Assembly: GCA_033032175.1 (NCBI GenBank)
Contig: CM065319.1
Coordinates: forward strand, 17,643,018-17,707,017
Direction: 5' to 3'
Length of the DNA: 64,000 bases
Source: Saturnia japonica
Lineage: Eukaryota > Arthropoda > Insecta > Lepidoptera > Saturniidae
Under the pieces are notes generated by a model. That model had not been told where the DNA came from, did no database searches, and worked only from the letters and a program-made list of their open reading frames with translations. Made by a program: the position numbers and the translations under genes. Below are positions 12,590 to 24,190 of this stretch, one piece after another. Each line of letters opens with the position of its first letter. Position 1 is the first letter of the stretch.

Positions 12590-13075
12590 ACTATAAAGAG
12601 CAAAATTTAAATATATAAAATTGTCTTTATGATAAAGTAACTTTTGTTCCTAAGAATTAATATGACATGTCTAAAAATATTGCTTATAAATCACTTTTTA
12701 ATTTTCAACAAACCTTTGTCACAACATACCTTATTGTGGCTTATATATAAGAGGCAGGCATATGATATCGCTGATTTTCTTAAAACATACTAAGGATCAA
12801 TATTTCTGTAGAACATTGCATTTCCGTATCATTAACAATTACGCCAGCGCACGCTGATAAAGCAGTTCGGCAGAGCCACGACTTCCGACTTCCGTAACAA
12901 AAATCAATATTTAAGGCTATCTGAGAGTTGTCGCCTAATGGTATATTATAGCCTATATACTATTTCTCGTGAGTCTAGCATCATATACAAAACGATTTTT
13001 TTTAATCCGACTGGTAGTTCCAAAAATTAGCGTTTTTAAACAAAAAAAAAACTCTTCCGTTTTATTATATTAGTA
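12590..13075 (+). repeat. Repeat family D, copy 1
   Basis: Shares 'cttattgtggcttatatata', 'actaaggatcaatatttctg' and 'aatccgactggtagttcc' with the reverse complement of 18690-19195. Confidence 0.72.
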
Positions 13076-13189
13076 TATATTTTTTTATTTTAATTTTGTA
13101 AATGTTTTGATTTCTTCAATAGGCGCCTGTGAAACTTGCCAGTATGTACCTACTTATTCATACTGACCGTGCTAGTCGAGGAAGACGTC

Positions 13190-13320
13190 TCATTGCCTTA
13201 GGTGAAGTGCATTTTGATGAAGGAAAACATCGTGATGAAACCACAGCATTGTGGTAGGACTTTTTCTAATGCCCGCTTGGCGCTAGCTATCACCCTCAAG
13301 TTGAAAATCTGTCACGAAAC
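13190..13320 (+). repeat. Repeat family E fragment
   Basis: 'aaggaaaacatcgtgatgaa', 'tgtggtaggactttttctaa' and 'tgcccgctt' match the reverse complement of 56640-56725 and also 17660-17760. Confidence 0.6.
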
Positions 13321-13684
13321 ACCAATAGGTGTGTTCCGGCAGCTGCACTTGAGAGCGAAATAAAAAAACATTAGAACACTTACAAGAATAAACAATGACG
13401 CACCATAGATTTTCAAAAATGGACAATTCTCTTTTTTCTTTCTTATTGTTTGTAGGTCTCCCGCGATACAGGATTTATTTCCTAGTGCGGTGATCTGCGG
13501 TTTGTTGTCATGCCCCGTAATCTTAATTTGGTAATAAAGATATTTGTATTGGTACGATGGAGGATCTCTTAAAAATGAAACATGATACAACAGAATAGTT
13601 AAAAATTTAATTAAACAAGCTAAATTATTAAAAGGGTAAATAATAAAACCGACAGCAACAACAGACAATTGGCAAAAAAAAAAA

Positions 13685-13880
13685 TTATTTCAATCCCAGA
13701 CGTCACACGTAAGTATGATATAGCCTACGTCATCCCCACAATTAAGACGAACGTATCTTACCAACACCTCGTAGGCTAAAATCCATCACGCCGTTTAGGC
13801 TACAGAGCGTGCCAAAAAAATAGACATACCTAAATACGCTCGAAAAAAATAACCCTCCTTTTTCGCAGTCGGGTAAATAA
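13685..13880 (+). repeat. Repeat family H copy
   Basis: 'catccccacaattaagacga', 'acacctcgtaggctaaaatc' and 'ctcctttttcgcagtcgggt' recur at 22.6-22.8 kb and 58.4-58.6 kb. Confidence 0.68.
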
Positions 13881-14344
13881 GGTGACTCTAGATGCGTCGA
13901 AAATCTAACTATAGTGACTCGCTCCTTTTTCCGATTGTATCCTAGTTATCAAGTGACTACCAGCATGATATTATGCAAAGTCGGCATTATATTTGCAATA
14001 CAATGCAGTGCTAATACATATAGAATAAACAAAAGGGAATTAACTTTGTCAGGATAATACGACTCTGAAACCCCAGACAGATATTATACAGTGTTGATAA
14101 GTATAGTAACTAATTCACTAATGTATCCAATTGACCAACTATGACTTGCGCTGTAACGAACTCTAATGAACTTGTAAATGTGGAAACCATGTCTCACGCG
14201 TCTGAAGCGCGAACCCACGGAAGCTCTCGTTTACTCAATTAAATGGTTCATAATCTTTTATTACCAAGCTGTTAAATTAACGAATTGAGCGCTCCATCAT
14301 CATATGTTGTTTCTATAATAAGTACACTTGTACTTTTATTTTCT

Positions 14345-14774
14345 TTTTTGAAGTGAAAACTTCTTTAGCATCTGTGTGATTTGAAAGTCGATGAAACAAA
14401 AAAGCGAAAGCGACAGTAAAAAGAAACAGACACATAAATTCATAAGATTTAACGTGGGAGAAAATGAGATAGGAAAGTTTTAGGCAATGGTAAAATGGTA
14501 CAAAAGAGGTTTGTTGGCACGCAATAATGACTTTTATTACCTCACCGAAAAGGCACGAAACAAAAACTTTTTAGACAACATTTATGACATTCTATTACTG
14601 ATTAATATTGTGTTAGGTTACCATGGATATTTCAAATGTGCATTAATTGAAAACTATATTGTGAATAATGATTGTGAGTACTTGTATGTACATTTTTATA
14701 AACTTTAAATTAATGTGTATTTAATCATTTTCTGAATTAAATAAAACTTTGATGTGAAGGTTTCACTTCTAGCG
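14345..14774. mobile_element. MITE-like element with GAAGT..ACTTC ends
   Basis: Left end GAAGTGAAAACTTC (14350-14363), right end GAAGGTTTCACTTC (14756-14769), inverted relative to each other. A 73-residue plus-strand frame at 14487-14708 (MVKWYKRGLLARNNDFYYL...) lies between; it resembles nothing I know. The left 120 bases recur at 28665-28771. Confidence 0.6.
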
Positions 14775-14915
14775 AGTGAGAATTGCACACATCATTTTTT
14801 TTAAATCCATAAGTATGTACCTATTATCACTATTAACATTTAATATGAAAATATTTACAAAAAAAATTTGTTTTCCCTTTTAAATAATTGTACCCTAAAA
14901 TATCATACGACATAT

Positions 14916-15252
14916 TAGTCCGGTTATTTTAGACAATTGAAATAAAGAAAATTCCGACAGAGCCAAATCTTCGTAGAGACCTCATGGTTTACCACAAGGA
15001 ATAAAGTGTCAAAAGTCCCCATCAGTCCCATGTGAGCTTAGGGACTTATTCGGGGCCCAAGGTCAAAATTGTAGGTTTTTTGGATTTTTCTCGAAAACGG
15101 TAAGTTTCATCGAAAAAGTACCTTAGAGCAAAGTTGTAGATCTTAAAATTCTCTATAAAAATTGTCCCTATGATTTTTTCTCTAAGACCCACTATTTCCC
15201 AGATATTGCGCTTGTAAGAATCATGTTCTACATAGTATGCACACATATGCCA
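14916..15252. repeat. Left terminal inverted repeat of the 2.5-kb transposon
   Basis: Inverted match to about 17045-17394. Sequence such as 'gggacttattcggggccca' here reappears reverse-complemented as 'tgggccccgaataagtccc' on the right. Confidence 0.88.
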
Positions 15253-15546
15253 CGTATATACATATTTAGGTACTCAAGCAAGCAAAAATGCCTACTCGTG
15301 TCTCTTTTATGTATACATTATACTATTCTAAGAAAATTTACTCTAAAATGACCGCCGGTCCCTTACCGAATCCCCTCTACTTGAATAACATCTGGCCTTG
15401 AAAAACATCTGCCTATTCTTTTGTCCATGTGGTGTCGTTCACGTATACCTGCTTCTTTTAGTGTTGAACGAGCAGTTCGAGTGACTATACGTATTTATTA
15501 CAAGCGTCTACTATTGAAGTTAGTGCTGATTAATATTTTAAAAAAA

Positions 15547-16929
15547 ATGTCACAATTTTGCTTTATTTGTAATAAACTTTTGACTGAAGATGAAACTGTT
15601 GTGGTCAGTCTTGGAATGCCAACTTTAATCGATGCAAGTGTCGCGAGAAGTTATGAGTTTGCTGATTATTTAAGAAGCCAAAAGTCCGTTACAATTCACG
15701 TGGATTGCAGAAAATCATACACCCGGAAAACTTCAATCTCTGCATCAAAAAGACAACGTGAGGAAGAACAGGCCAGTACTTCAATAGTAAGTCCACCTCA
15801 TACTAGAGCGCGAATAAGTGAATCCAGCTTTTGTTTTAAAAACCACTGCTTATTTTGTGGCGATGAAGCGGATGAAGAAGCAGAAAAGAAGAAAGTGAAG
15901 ATTTATCGCCGAAAAATTCATAAAGTTTCTACACTTACATTCAAAGATTCCATTTTAAAATTAGCTAAAGATCGTTCTGATGATGTGTCAAAAGCTGTCT
16001 TTGCGCGTATTAATTTTCAGTATGATTTAGTTGCTGCTGACGCTAAATACCATGACAGTTGTTACAAATCCTTCCTGAGACCTAATACTGGCGGTAAAAT
16101 TGGCCGTCCTCAAAGTGAGGCTATAAACTCTGGAATGGAGGAAATTTTCAATTTCATTGAAAGTAGCGATGACTGCCAGTTTTCGTTAGATGAACTGAAG
16201 AATGTTTGCCAAAATGTAGCTTTAGAAAACGGGATTATAAAAATACGATTGAAATTAAAGTATGGGAGTAGAATTATTATTACAGAGAAGCCTGGAAAAT
16301 TAACATTTATTTGTTTTGTAGACAATTACCAAGACATTTTAAGTCAAGCCTGGTCTGATAACAAAAACTTGAATGAAAAGGAAAAACGGTGGAAAACTTT
16401 AAAAGCTGCGGCAGAAATTATTCGAGAAGATATTCAATCTTGTGTGTTTGATAATACTATGTACCCGCCACCGGGTAGAATGTTTGAAGATATAAATAAC
16501 GATATTCCCGAATCATTATCTTTTTTTTTGGGACAAATCATTCTTAAAAATAAGCGTCATAATTTGGATCATTTAAAGTTAGTTTGCACAAATATTAGTC
16601 ATAGCATAATGACTGCTGTTCGGTCTAGATCCTTCAAGTCTAAATTACAGCTGGGTCTTTCAGTTTTTTTCCATCGGCGGTTTGGTTCAAAACGGCTTAT
16701 ACAAATTTTCTCATCGTTTGGTTTATCTTACAGTGAAACAATGAAGTATGAAGCAGCAGCAGTTTTCAGTCGCCCACCTCACATTTTATCACCAGAAACT
16801 GGCACATTTGTTCAATATGTTGCAGATAATGCTGATATTAATGTAAATACTTTAGACGGTAATAATACGCTTCATATCATGGGTATTATACAAATTGTAA
16901 CTCCCAAAGATTCAGTATGCCGCGAGTAA
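15547..16929 (+). CDS. Transposon-borne protein with paired zinc-binding motifs
   Basis: From the internal ATG at 15547 this encodes 460 residues; the frame is open upstream to 15421 but without a better start. Two similar modules are visible: CFIC (5-8) with HVDC (51-54), and CLFC (101-104) with HDSC (169-172), each followed by a KS-aromatic motif. This looks like a duplicated CxxC...HxxC zinc-binding unit. Near the C-terminus is ADNADINVNTLDGNNTLH then MGIIQIVTP. I recall this motif from large uncharacterised arthropod and cnidarian proteins that tend to be multi-copy, but that is memory. The protein stops shortly after it, so the copy is probably truncated at the C-terminus. No transposase triad was assigned. 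The location between long inverted repeats suggests it served transposition. Confidence 0.7.
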   Translation: MSQFCFICNKLLTEDETVVVSLGMPTLIDASVARSYEFADYLRSQKSVTIHVDCRKSYTRKTSISASKRQREEEQASTSIVSPPHTRARISESSFCFKNHCLFCGDEADEEAEKKKVKIYRRKIHKVSTLTFKDSILKLAKDRSDDVSKAVFARINFQYDLVAADAKYHDSCYKSFLRPNTGGKIGRPQSEAINSGMEEIFNFIESSDDCQFSLDELKNVCQNVALENGIIKIRLKLKYGSRIIITEKPGKLTFICFVDNYQDILSQAWSDNKNLNEKEKRWKTLKAAAEIIREDIQSCVFDNTMYPPPGRMFEDINNDIPESLSFFLGQIILKNKRHNLDHLKLVCTNISHSIMTAVRSRSFKSKLQLGLSVFFHRRFGSKRLIQIFSSFGLSYSETMKYEAAAVFSRPPHILSPETGTFVQYVADNADINVNTLDGNNTLHIMGIIQIVTPKDSVCRE

Positions 16930-17044
16930 CTCAAGTCCTTTCCAATAATTATTGTTCCTGAAAATAACGTCATAAAGGTTCGTGGAATAGGCCTACCGGG
17001 GATACCACGTTAAAAAAAACGCGCCGAGTACACTACCTCACAGG

Positions 17045-17394
17045 TGGTGTGGAAATGTGTGCATATTATGTAGAACGTGATTCTTACAAGTGCAATATCT
17101 GGGAAATAGTGAGTCTTAGAGAAAAAATCATAGGGACCATTTTTATAGAGAATTTTAAGATCTACAACTTTGCTCTGAAGTACTTTTTCGATAAAACTTA
17201 CCGTTTTCGAGAAAAATCCAAAAAACCTAAAATTTTGATCTTGGGCCCCGAATAAGTCCCTAAGCTCACATGGGACTGATGGGGACTTTTGACACTTTAT
17301 TTCTTGTGGTAAACCTAAGGTCTCTACGAAGATTTGGCTCTGTCGAAATTTTCTTTATTTGATCACTATTTTTATGTTTAAAATGACCGGACTA
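17045..17394. repeat. Right terminal inverted repeat of the 2.5-kb transposon
   Basis: Partner of the left repeat, ending CCGGACTA at 17394. The two arms differ by scattered substitutions and a small length difference near the outer ends. Confidence 0.88.
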
Positions 17395-17659
17395 TATTAT
17401 TTCCTCTCATATTGTCAAAGTCAAAATTCATTTATTTAGACCACTTATGAACGTCGTATTTAAAATCCTTTGCTCGAAAAAATACTCAACTGAGAAGAAA
17501 TGGAAAGTAGCTAAACTTCCTGTATTCTCCACATTGCTCGCTGAGAACAGTTTTCTGCTTGAAGAAATGTAAAGCGTACTTCTTCAACACGATTCTTCAG
17601 TTGACCTTGTCCGTGTCAATAGACTTGAGTTTAAATTTTACAATGTGCCCGATCTGACC

Positions 17660-17765
17660 ATTCGGTAAAGGAAAACATAGTGATAAAACAAAAATATTGT
17701 GGTAGAGCATTTTGTCTGTTATCAATCACACTCAAATTGGAAATTCGTGTTCAATCCATGTTCTC
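17660..17765 (+). repeat. Repeat family E fragment
   Basis: 'ggtaaaggaaaacatagtga' then 'attgtggtagagcattttgt' resemble the 13.2-kb copy. Confidence 0.5.
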
Positions 17766-17884
17766 AGAATGCGATAGACGAGACACTTGAGACCAAACTC
17801 GCATCCTACTAACACCAGATGAGATTGTTCATAATCTTCAAAACACTACACTAGTTAAGAATAGACGCTACACTATCTATACAA

Positions 17885-18366
17885 TGTCAAAATAACAGCT
17901 TTTTACTTAATGCACATGAAAGTATATAAAATACCTATAACAAAACACCCATTTTTTTAATTTTTGTCTGTCTGTCTGTTTGTTTCGGGTAATCTCCGAA
18001 ATGGTTGGCCTGATTTTGACGGGACTTTCACTGGTAGATAGCCGAATTTATAGGGAGTAACTTAGGCTACTTTTATTTTAGAAAAAGAATTAGGGTACAG
18101 AACAAATAAAAAAAACTGGTCATGGTGAATCAATTCGGGCCCTTAAATGGCTTATGCTGAGTAAACCATAAGAGATATAGCAAATTAATGTACTACATAA
18201 TCATAGGCATTAAAAAGGCCTACACAAAGTCCGGAAAAGTTTATATCTATCTTCTAAGGAACACCCACAATAAGTATTTTTGTCTTTAAAACAGCCGGGA
18301 GCAGGGGAGCAAGATTCGCGCGGGCATTCTGTAGTCCACGTGAGCGAAGCCACGGGAACAGCTAGT
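17885..18366 (-). repeat. Repeat family A, inverted copy
   Basis: Contains 'gggactttcactggtagata' and ends 'cacgtgagcgaagccacgg', the reverse of the family A start. Confidence 0.72.
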
Positions 18367-18689
18367 TAAATATAAAAGAAATAAACTAATAACCATAAGC
18401 AGATGTGAATATTGAATTAATAATACTGAAGATTAAATTTATTGTCCTAATTCTATCACCCTCAGATTATCTCGGTGACTATAACCGGCCGCCTGTTTAC
18501 ATCGGTAACGTAGACAGAGAAATAAACAAGGATATTTTAATCCAGGTTGGATCCTAGACTTGGCGTGTTGTCATGTTAGAACGCTTTGTTACGTAACACC
18601 CGAGTACGCTACCCAATAATCAAATAAAGAAATTGTTCCAATTAGAACAATTATTATCACTTTGTTACATAAATCGTTTGTTTTGTATT

Positions 18690-19195
18690 GTTATCTATAC
18701 TATATTAATATTTAACATAATATAATAAAGTGGAAAAGTTTTTTGTTTGTTTGTTTAAACACGCTAATCTCTGGAACTACCAGTTGGATTCGAAAAATTG
18801 TTTTTGTATATGATAGCCAGATTTACGAGGAATAGTATAGGCTATCTAAAATTAGGGTACACCTCTCAAGTTAGCCCTTAATATTGATTATTGTTAAGTT
18901 AGTCAGAAGTGGATGCCCTTCCGAACTGTTTTATCCGCGTGCACTGGCGTAATGGTTGATGATACGTAAATTCAATATTCTACAAAAATATTGGTCCTTA
19001 GTATATCTAAAAAAAGTCCGCAATACCATATGCCTATCTCTTTTGTATAAGCCACAATAAGGAATTTTGCGATATATTTTTTTGTTAAAGATTAAAAATT
19101 GATTTTTAGCATTATTTTTAGGCATTGCATATTAATACTAACGAACAAAAATTATTTCATCATAAAGACAATTTGATGAAGTTAAATTTGGTTCT
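18690..19195 (-). repeat. Repeat family D, copy 2 (inverted)
   Basis: 'ctggaactaccagttggatt', 'aatattggtccttagtatat' and 'taagccacaataaggaattt' are the reverse of copy 1. Minus-strand frames here mirror each other and are not genes. Confidence 0.72.
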
Positions 19196-19199
19196 TTAA

Positions 19200-20094
19200 A
19201 GCATGCTATTTGAACATATCGTTTAGGATATAATGAAAAATTAAAATCATTTGTACTTAAATGAGAACAATTTATGATAGGCTACACGGATGCGTTGGCG
19301 GCGCGGCGCGGGGGCGGCGCGGGCGCGGCGCGCTGTTTGTCGATTTAAAATTAACACGGGTGAAACCGTAGGACACAGGTAGAGTAATTTAAAAGAGTTT
19401 ACAGTATTTCCGGAATAATTATTTTGACTCTTTTGAAGTTCGAATAAACACATAACCACTACGAGCTTTCGAATTTGTATTACAAATTGTGCAATTTTGC
19501 GACCAAAATATTTTAAGCTGAATAATGTTTTGTTGCAGTTTTTGGGACTTATGTAAAATCAAATCAATATTTTAATTAAAAACAAAAAATATAATCAAAT
19601 AGGAGTACAAAAACGATTCTGGAACAATAACTAAGGCACTTTTTAGGTATTCCAAGAGAGGTAAAACTAAGCTAAGCTGAAACATAAGCTCTTCCATCAA
19701 CGTACTGTCTTAAGGAGCTCAAAATAAACTGTTTCGGGTCTTTTGTTTTATTTATTGCAGGCAGTTGTTATGTAATCGACGTGTTGTTCATTGCGGTGAC
19801 AGCAGCCATGTAGTATGTATTGCATAACACAGCCACCGCGTCGTTCACGACATGCGGAGGGTGGCTAATGCCTACAGCCGAGGTCGTTACCCTCACGCGC
19901 GAAGGGGACTAGCGACTGGCTCAACCGGTGCAAAACCTAGTACACAACTAATCACATTTTATAGCATGCATTGTAATAAATAAAAGTTTTAATTATTATT
20001 TAGACAGCATAAACAAAGAGCTGTCTACCGTGAGACTTGAATCTATCAAGGTGTAGTTGTCGCCATGTCCGCTTCCAGACACCGCGGCAGCCGG
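19200..20094. other. Intergenic with a GC-rich patch
   Basis: 19287-19340 is nearly pure gcggcgcgg-type sequence, on its minus strand coding only low-complexity alanine and arginine. Another GC-richer stretch at 19780-19930 has no supported frame. Confidence 0.45.
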
Positions 20095-20103
20095 GTAAAC
20101 ACT

Positions 20104-20484
20104 AGCGGTAAGCGGTGGGCGATTATGAGATATACTAATGTAATCATTCGATTATGAAGATATCTTGATTATAACCATTAGTAATTACTAATATTAGTAG
20201 ATATTTCAATGATGAGTGATCATTCATAATCGAAGTAAGGTTAGTAAAGACTAATGTTAAGTTACTAATATTAATAGTTACTAATTTGATAAATTAGTAA
20301 TTATTACAACCGAACGACCTTTTTTGCTACTCTGGGTATACATAAAGGGTTCGACTATGAATAATCATTCATAATTGTATTTCGATTATGAATGGATAAC
20401 TCATCATCGAAATATCTCGATTATGTAAATCATTCATAATTGAATACCTCGATTAAGTCAATCATTCAGAGTCGCCCACCTCAA
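20104..20484. mobile_element. hAT-like MITE with 9-bp flanking direct repeat
   Basis: The block is bounded by GTAAACACT on both sides (20095-20103 and 20485-20493), perfect over 9 bases, near the 8-bp target duplications of hAT elements. Ends share an inverted GGTGGGCGA. Inside are many short motifs in both orientations: TTACTAAT/ATTAGTAA and TCGATTATGAA/TTCATAATCGA, as expected for transposase-binding subterminal repeats. No protein is encoded. Confidence 0.75.
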
Positions 20485-20493
20485 GTAAACACT

Positions 20494-21707
20494 GCCTTAT
20501 CACGAAATGTGACGCGTCGACGTACTCGATCACTGCTGAGCTTTCAACTATGTGTATTGTAGTCGCGATCTAATCTATATACTCAATGGATATTCGTATA
20601 TTGTTGCTTGCCGTTAAAGCTAATTATCGATGGTGTACCTAAGTTTTAATTGATGTCAAACACGATCAGAAATATCATTTTTGTAATGATTTTAGTTTCC
20701 ATTAAGGGACGCAACAAAACATTTGATCACATTTAGAAACTGTCAAAACTTCTATTATACCTCCAGGGGTGTCGAATTACATCTTCAAAGCCGAGACGCC
20801 CAATCTAACTTCACTCGTATGTGGTGCACCGTGGTGAATAACGAACGAAGAAACGGCGATAACGGGATGGTAAGGCTGTTTTGTCCGACTTGGTCGCGAC
20901 CACCATTATGTGGTGAAAAGTCCGTCATAGTGACTTGCTTTTGCGTGTCGCGATTCAGGTTCAATCTGCGTATATCCAGTTGAGTTAATGCAGGCCTGCT
21001 TGACAGCGGCGACCGTCGCTGGATTACGATCTCTCGGTGGTAGCCGTTGTGTTTGGATTGTACTCTGCTTACCATCAGGGACAGTACCCTCAATTAGTCG
21101 AGCTACTATAAAAAAAAAATTGGCCGTCACGGGATGCCCTATATATGTAAAACATCTTAGTGAATAAAAGAAAGAAAGAAAGAAAGGGAGAAGACGGAAA
21201 GCAAGAATGAAATAAGGAAGGAAAAAAAGAAACATTGAACACTACAAATTAAAGAACATGTAGCCTGTACCGCCACGCCAACAATCAGGTTTACCCCCCG
21301 CCTATAGATGTTTCACATCAAAAAGATCGATACATAGTACATCAGACATTACAAAATTTAGAATGCAAGTACCATATTTCTATCGAAGGCTTACCGTCCG
21401 GTCACCGCCCGCCTAACAAAACCTTAACTGTAATTATTTTTTGTCCTCATTTTTTACCGAGGGTTCAAAAGTGACGAAAACAAAAACAAATGCATTTTCC
21501 GAATAATACAATTTGCAAAATTAAAAACGAGCTTTGATTTAGGAAGACGCATCTTAGACCGCTCCTCGTGACAGGAAAACAAACAATGTATATCACAATT
21601 TTAGGCGGTAATGTCCAAGAGGCAGAGTTTTGAAATAGGTACCGCGTTAATAGACGTGGGTTCGAAGCCTACAATGACCCAAGATTTCGGTAAAGGTAAG
21701 GAATAAG
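20494..21707. other. Intergenic, possible old retroelement tail
   Basis: 20785-21110 is GC-richer with frames open on both strands that conflict, and ends in 'gagctactat' plus nine A; I suspect a decayed retroelement 3' end but see no diagnostic motif. Confidence 0.35.
21163..21190. repeat. (AAAG)n microsatellite
   Basis: 'aaaagaaagaaagaaagaaa' after a poly-A stretch at 21110; the upstream segment 21030-21118 ('cttaccatcagggacagtac') looks like a SINE or LINE 3' end with an A-tail. Confidence 0.85.
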
Positions 21708-21983
21708 GAACTGCCTCGTTAGCCTAGTGGTCGTAAGCGCAACTGCTATGAGAGAGGTCCTGGGTTCGATTTCCAGGTCGAGCAAAGTGTTATTGGGTTT
21801 TTTCTATGAAATTCTCAGTAGCAGCTCGGAGTTTGGTTTCGTGCCCGATCAATGGCAATAGGCTCGCCCCCCATTACATGGGACCTAAAAACATACTCGG
21901 CGAACTGTGGGTGTCCATTAATTAGTATACCTCTGCCTAACCCTTCGGGGAATACAGGCGTAATGGTATGGAATAACTTAATA
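21708..21983 (+). mobile_element. tRNA-derived SINE, near full-length copy
   Basis: A pol III A box (TAGCCTAGTGG, 21720-21730) and B box (GGTTCGATTTCC, 21763-21774) sit at tRNA spacing in the first 75 bases, followed by a unique body ('gcaaagtgttattgggtttt', 'gtagcagctcgga', 'cctctgcctaacccttcggg'). Three other pieces occur in the window. An open frame at 21852-22136 runs through the SINE body and is not a gene. Confidence 0.85.
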
Positions 21984-23167
21984 TACTATAGACTGATAGT
22001 AGATAATTTAGTTAAAGCTTGCCCGACTAAGTATAACAAATATGTTCCGGTAACTAAACTTAAGAACCATCCCGTTAAACTTACTGTGTTGATACAACGT
22101 CACTTAGCATCAAAAAAGATTTTCGATAAACGCTAAAATCTATATAGTATATTCAAAATTGTTACCGTGGGATAGTCCGTTTACATCGCGTTTTTAAAGG
22201 GGGCGAGGGTTAACGACTGATTTACAAGGTGAAAGGTCGTTGTTTTAGTGTTATATTTAGTGTTTAGCCTTGTGAATCAATTTAACAGAGTGAATGAATG
22301 GTTTCAGAAATAATGTTATTGGATTTAATTCAACAATATTTGCGATCAAACTCTACAATGAGTTTCGAGGTTTCGGTGAGGGAAAACATAATAAAACATC
22401 ATGATTAAATTACAGAATAATAATAAGGCAGTCGTCAGTGGTATAATAGTCGCTAGGTTGTCACTGGTCGCTTCGCTAGCTACAACACACTGAAGTTGAT
22501 CACTTTATTTTACAATAAACGGAACCATACCAACGTAACTAACAAGCTGAATTAATAAAAAGGAAACAAAAAACCCGATTGCAGCAAAATACAGTTGTAC
22601 TAAAAAAAAACTATTTTTGCTTTTTATTTGATTCCCAGACGTAGTACTTAAATTATAATAATATAATTATAATATAACCTATGTAACTCCCACAATCAAG
22701 ACGAATCTAACACATAGAAGTCTAAGAAGTCTAAAGAAGTAGACATATGTATTTACGCTCGAATAACATAACCCTCCTTTTTCGCAGTCGGGTAAAAAAT
22801 AGATAAACCCGATCGAGTTTCTTATTACCAGTTCATCTCGATGATTGGGATCAAAGGCTTTCTAAGGGCCTAAATTGAATAACGTATTTTTTTATTTTGA
22901 GTGACCACTTAAAATCAAATGAACCGTTACCTTACAAATTTTTGAAAATCTTTAGCTAGGTTACCTATCGAAATGTTCTGGCAACTGCTTTATTAAGTCT
23001 CGATACCTACTAATAATAGATTTATCGTGTCATAAAACATTTTTATGTATCTATATATTGTATTGGTATTTATATATCATAATATCTGGGCGACCAAGCT
23101 GTGCTCAGTGTTTTATAAACAAAAAAATAAAAACACATATCGAGGTAAACTTAGAATGTAAAACATC
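21984..23167. other. Intergenic with family H copy
   Basis: No further features beyond the family H copy at 22615-22800. Confidence 0.4.
22615..22800 (+). repeat. Repeat family H copy
   Basis: 'gtaactcccacaatcaagac' and 'ccctcctttttcgcagtcgg' match the 13.7-kb copy; it is diverged in the middle. Confidence 0.65.
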
Positions 23168-23725
23168 ATATATACTATTTCCATTTCTTTATTTTCTCGA
23201 TGACAGTTCTAATTTGATAGTTGTAGTGTTGTGACCAAATATGTAATGATATCGATCGCATATATTTATTATATTTTGAACAAAGACAAAAACATTCAAA
23301 TATATTTAACTTTTTTACTTATAATAAATGTTGGAGAGAACTCATCGAGTGCCAGTGACGATACATCAGATTTTGATTAAAAAAAATTGGTTGTGTAAAG
23401 TATACAAAGTTTTACGTGACAACGATTTATGTCTGTCTCTCTCGCTCTTAGCGAACCATGCCAGTGGAAGAGTGCTTCTCACTCGTTCATTGTGAGCGCA
23501 TAACGTGAGCGGAGCGTAACGCAGTTTCTTGAAGTGTCACCCGGGAAACCAATTTATAAGACGTTGTCACGTCAATAAATAAATAAAGATTACCTGTCGT
23601 TATAATTGTTTCGTTTCATTGTCGAGTACCTACCTATACCTACTTATTTTACAACAGCTTCAAAAATTTTGAAGAAGTTAGCATTATCAATCAAGAATTA
23701 ATACGTGTAACATCTTGTAATGAAA
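23168..23725 (+). repeat. Unclassified repeat, copy 2, with ~300-bp extra segment
   Basis: Flanks match 9870-10140. The extra segment (about 23262-23575) starts 'tattatattttgaacaaag' and contains 'gacaacgatttatgtctgtc', 'gcgagcg'-type GC-rich sequence and 'agacgttgtcacgtcaat'; this may be a nested insertion or the ancestral state. Confidence 0.65.
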
Positions 23726-24036
23726 TATAATATTAGTTAATAAATTTGTATAAAAGTATCCGAAAGCAGTTTAGTTTCTTACATTTTGTAAAAAAATATC
23801 GGGTCTGTTATCGTGTCACGTTTATCGATATAGCTCCATCCCTATCAGTTTCTCCGACTCTGGTATAACCTTGTACGTGTGTAAACGTCATATTTTTATA
23901 AAATAATGCATACATAAAGTAAAAAGACGCTCGTTGAAGTTTTCACAGGAGCTGTCATCGACAAAATAAAGAAATGGAAATGGTATAAATGCAAAGTTTC
24001 ATCGAAAAATTGCTCACTTAATATTATAAAATATAC

Positions 24037-24190
24037 TAGCGGTATGCCCGCGGCTCCGCACGCGTTTATAGTTACGCAGTAGTTATTTACATCCCGTAAC
24101 TTTATTTTTACCCATATTGTTGACAATTCATATGCCGTATCAATTGAGGAATGGCGTGTATTTCCCATGTACAATTTCATCAAGTAATAA
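24037..24190 (+). repeat. Repeat family G, partial copy
   Basis: Begins 'actagcggtatgcccgcgg' and runs to 'caatttcatcaagtaat'; clear match to the reverse complement of 49440-49640. A 95-residue minus-strand frame across it is not credible as a gene. Confidence 0.65.

Larger units (their letters stand above)
14916..17394 (+). mobile_element. DNA transposon with ~340-bp terminal inverted repeats
   Basis: The left end (14916 to about 15252) and right end (about 17045-17394) are inverted copies with high similarity; the outermost bases read TAGTCCGGT on each side. They bracket a single long open frame. A 'tat' follows or precedes both ends, so a 3-bp or AT-type target duplication is possible but weak. 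Both repeats also contain a parallel open frame of about 66 residues (CAYYVE..DSYK..NIWEIV), which I take as a by-product of repeat sequence. The class is not recognised. Confidence 0.85.

Noticed and set aside
13312..13668. 118-residue minus-strand open frame
   Set aside because: It begins in a repeat E fragment and is hydrophobic and AT-driven, with no motif or splice partner.
15046..17255. Two similar 66-68-residue frames, one per strand
   Set aside because: They are the two terminal inverted repeats of the transposon read in the same relative frame; the similarity reflects DNA repetition, not two genes.
21708..21785. A functional tRNA gene
   Set aside because: A and B boxes are present but the cloverleaf is not convincing and the sequence continues into a repeated SINE body.
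21852..22136. 94-residue plus-strand open frame
   Set aside because: The first half is the SINE body; no domain in the second half.
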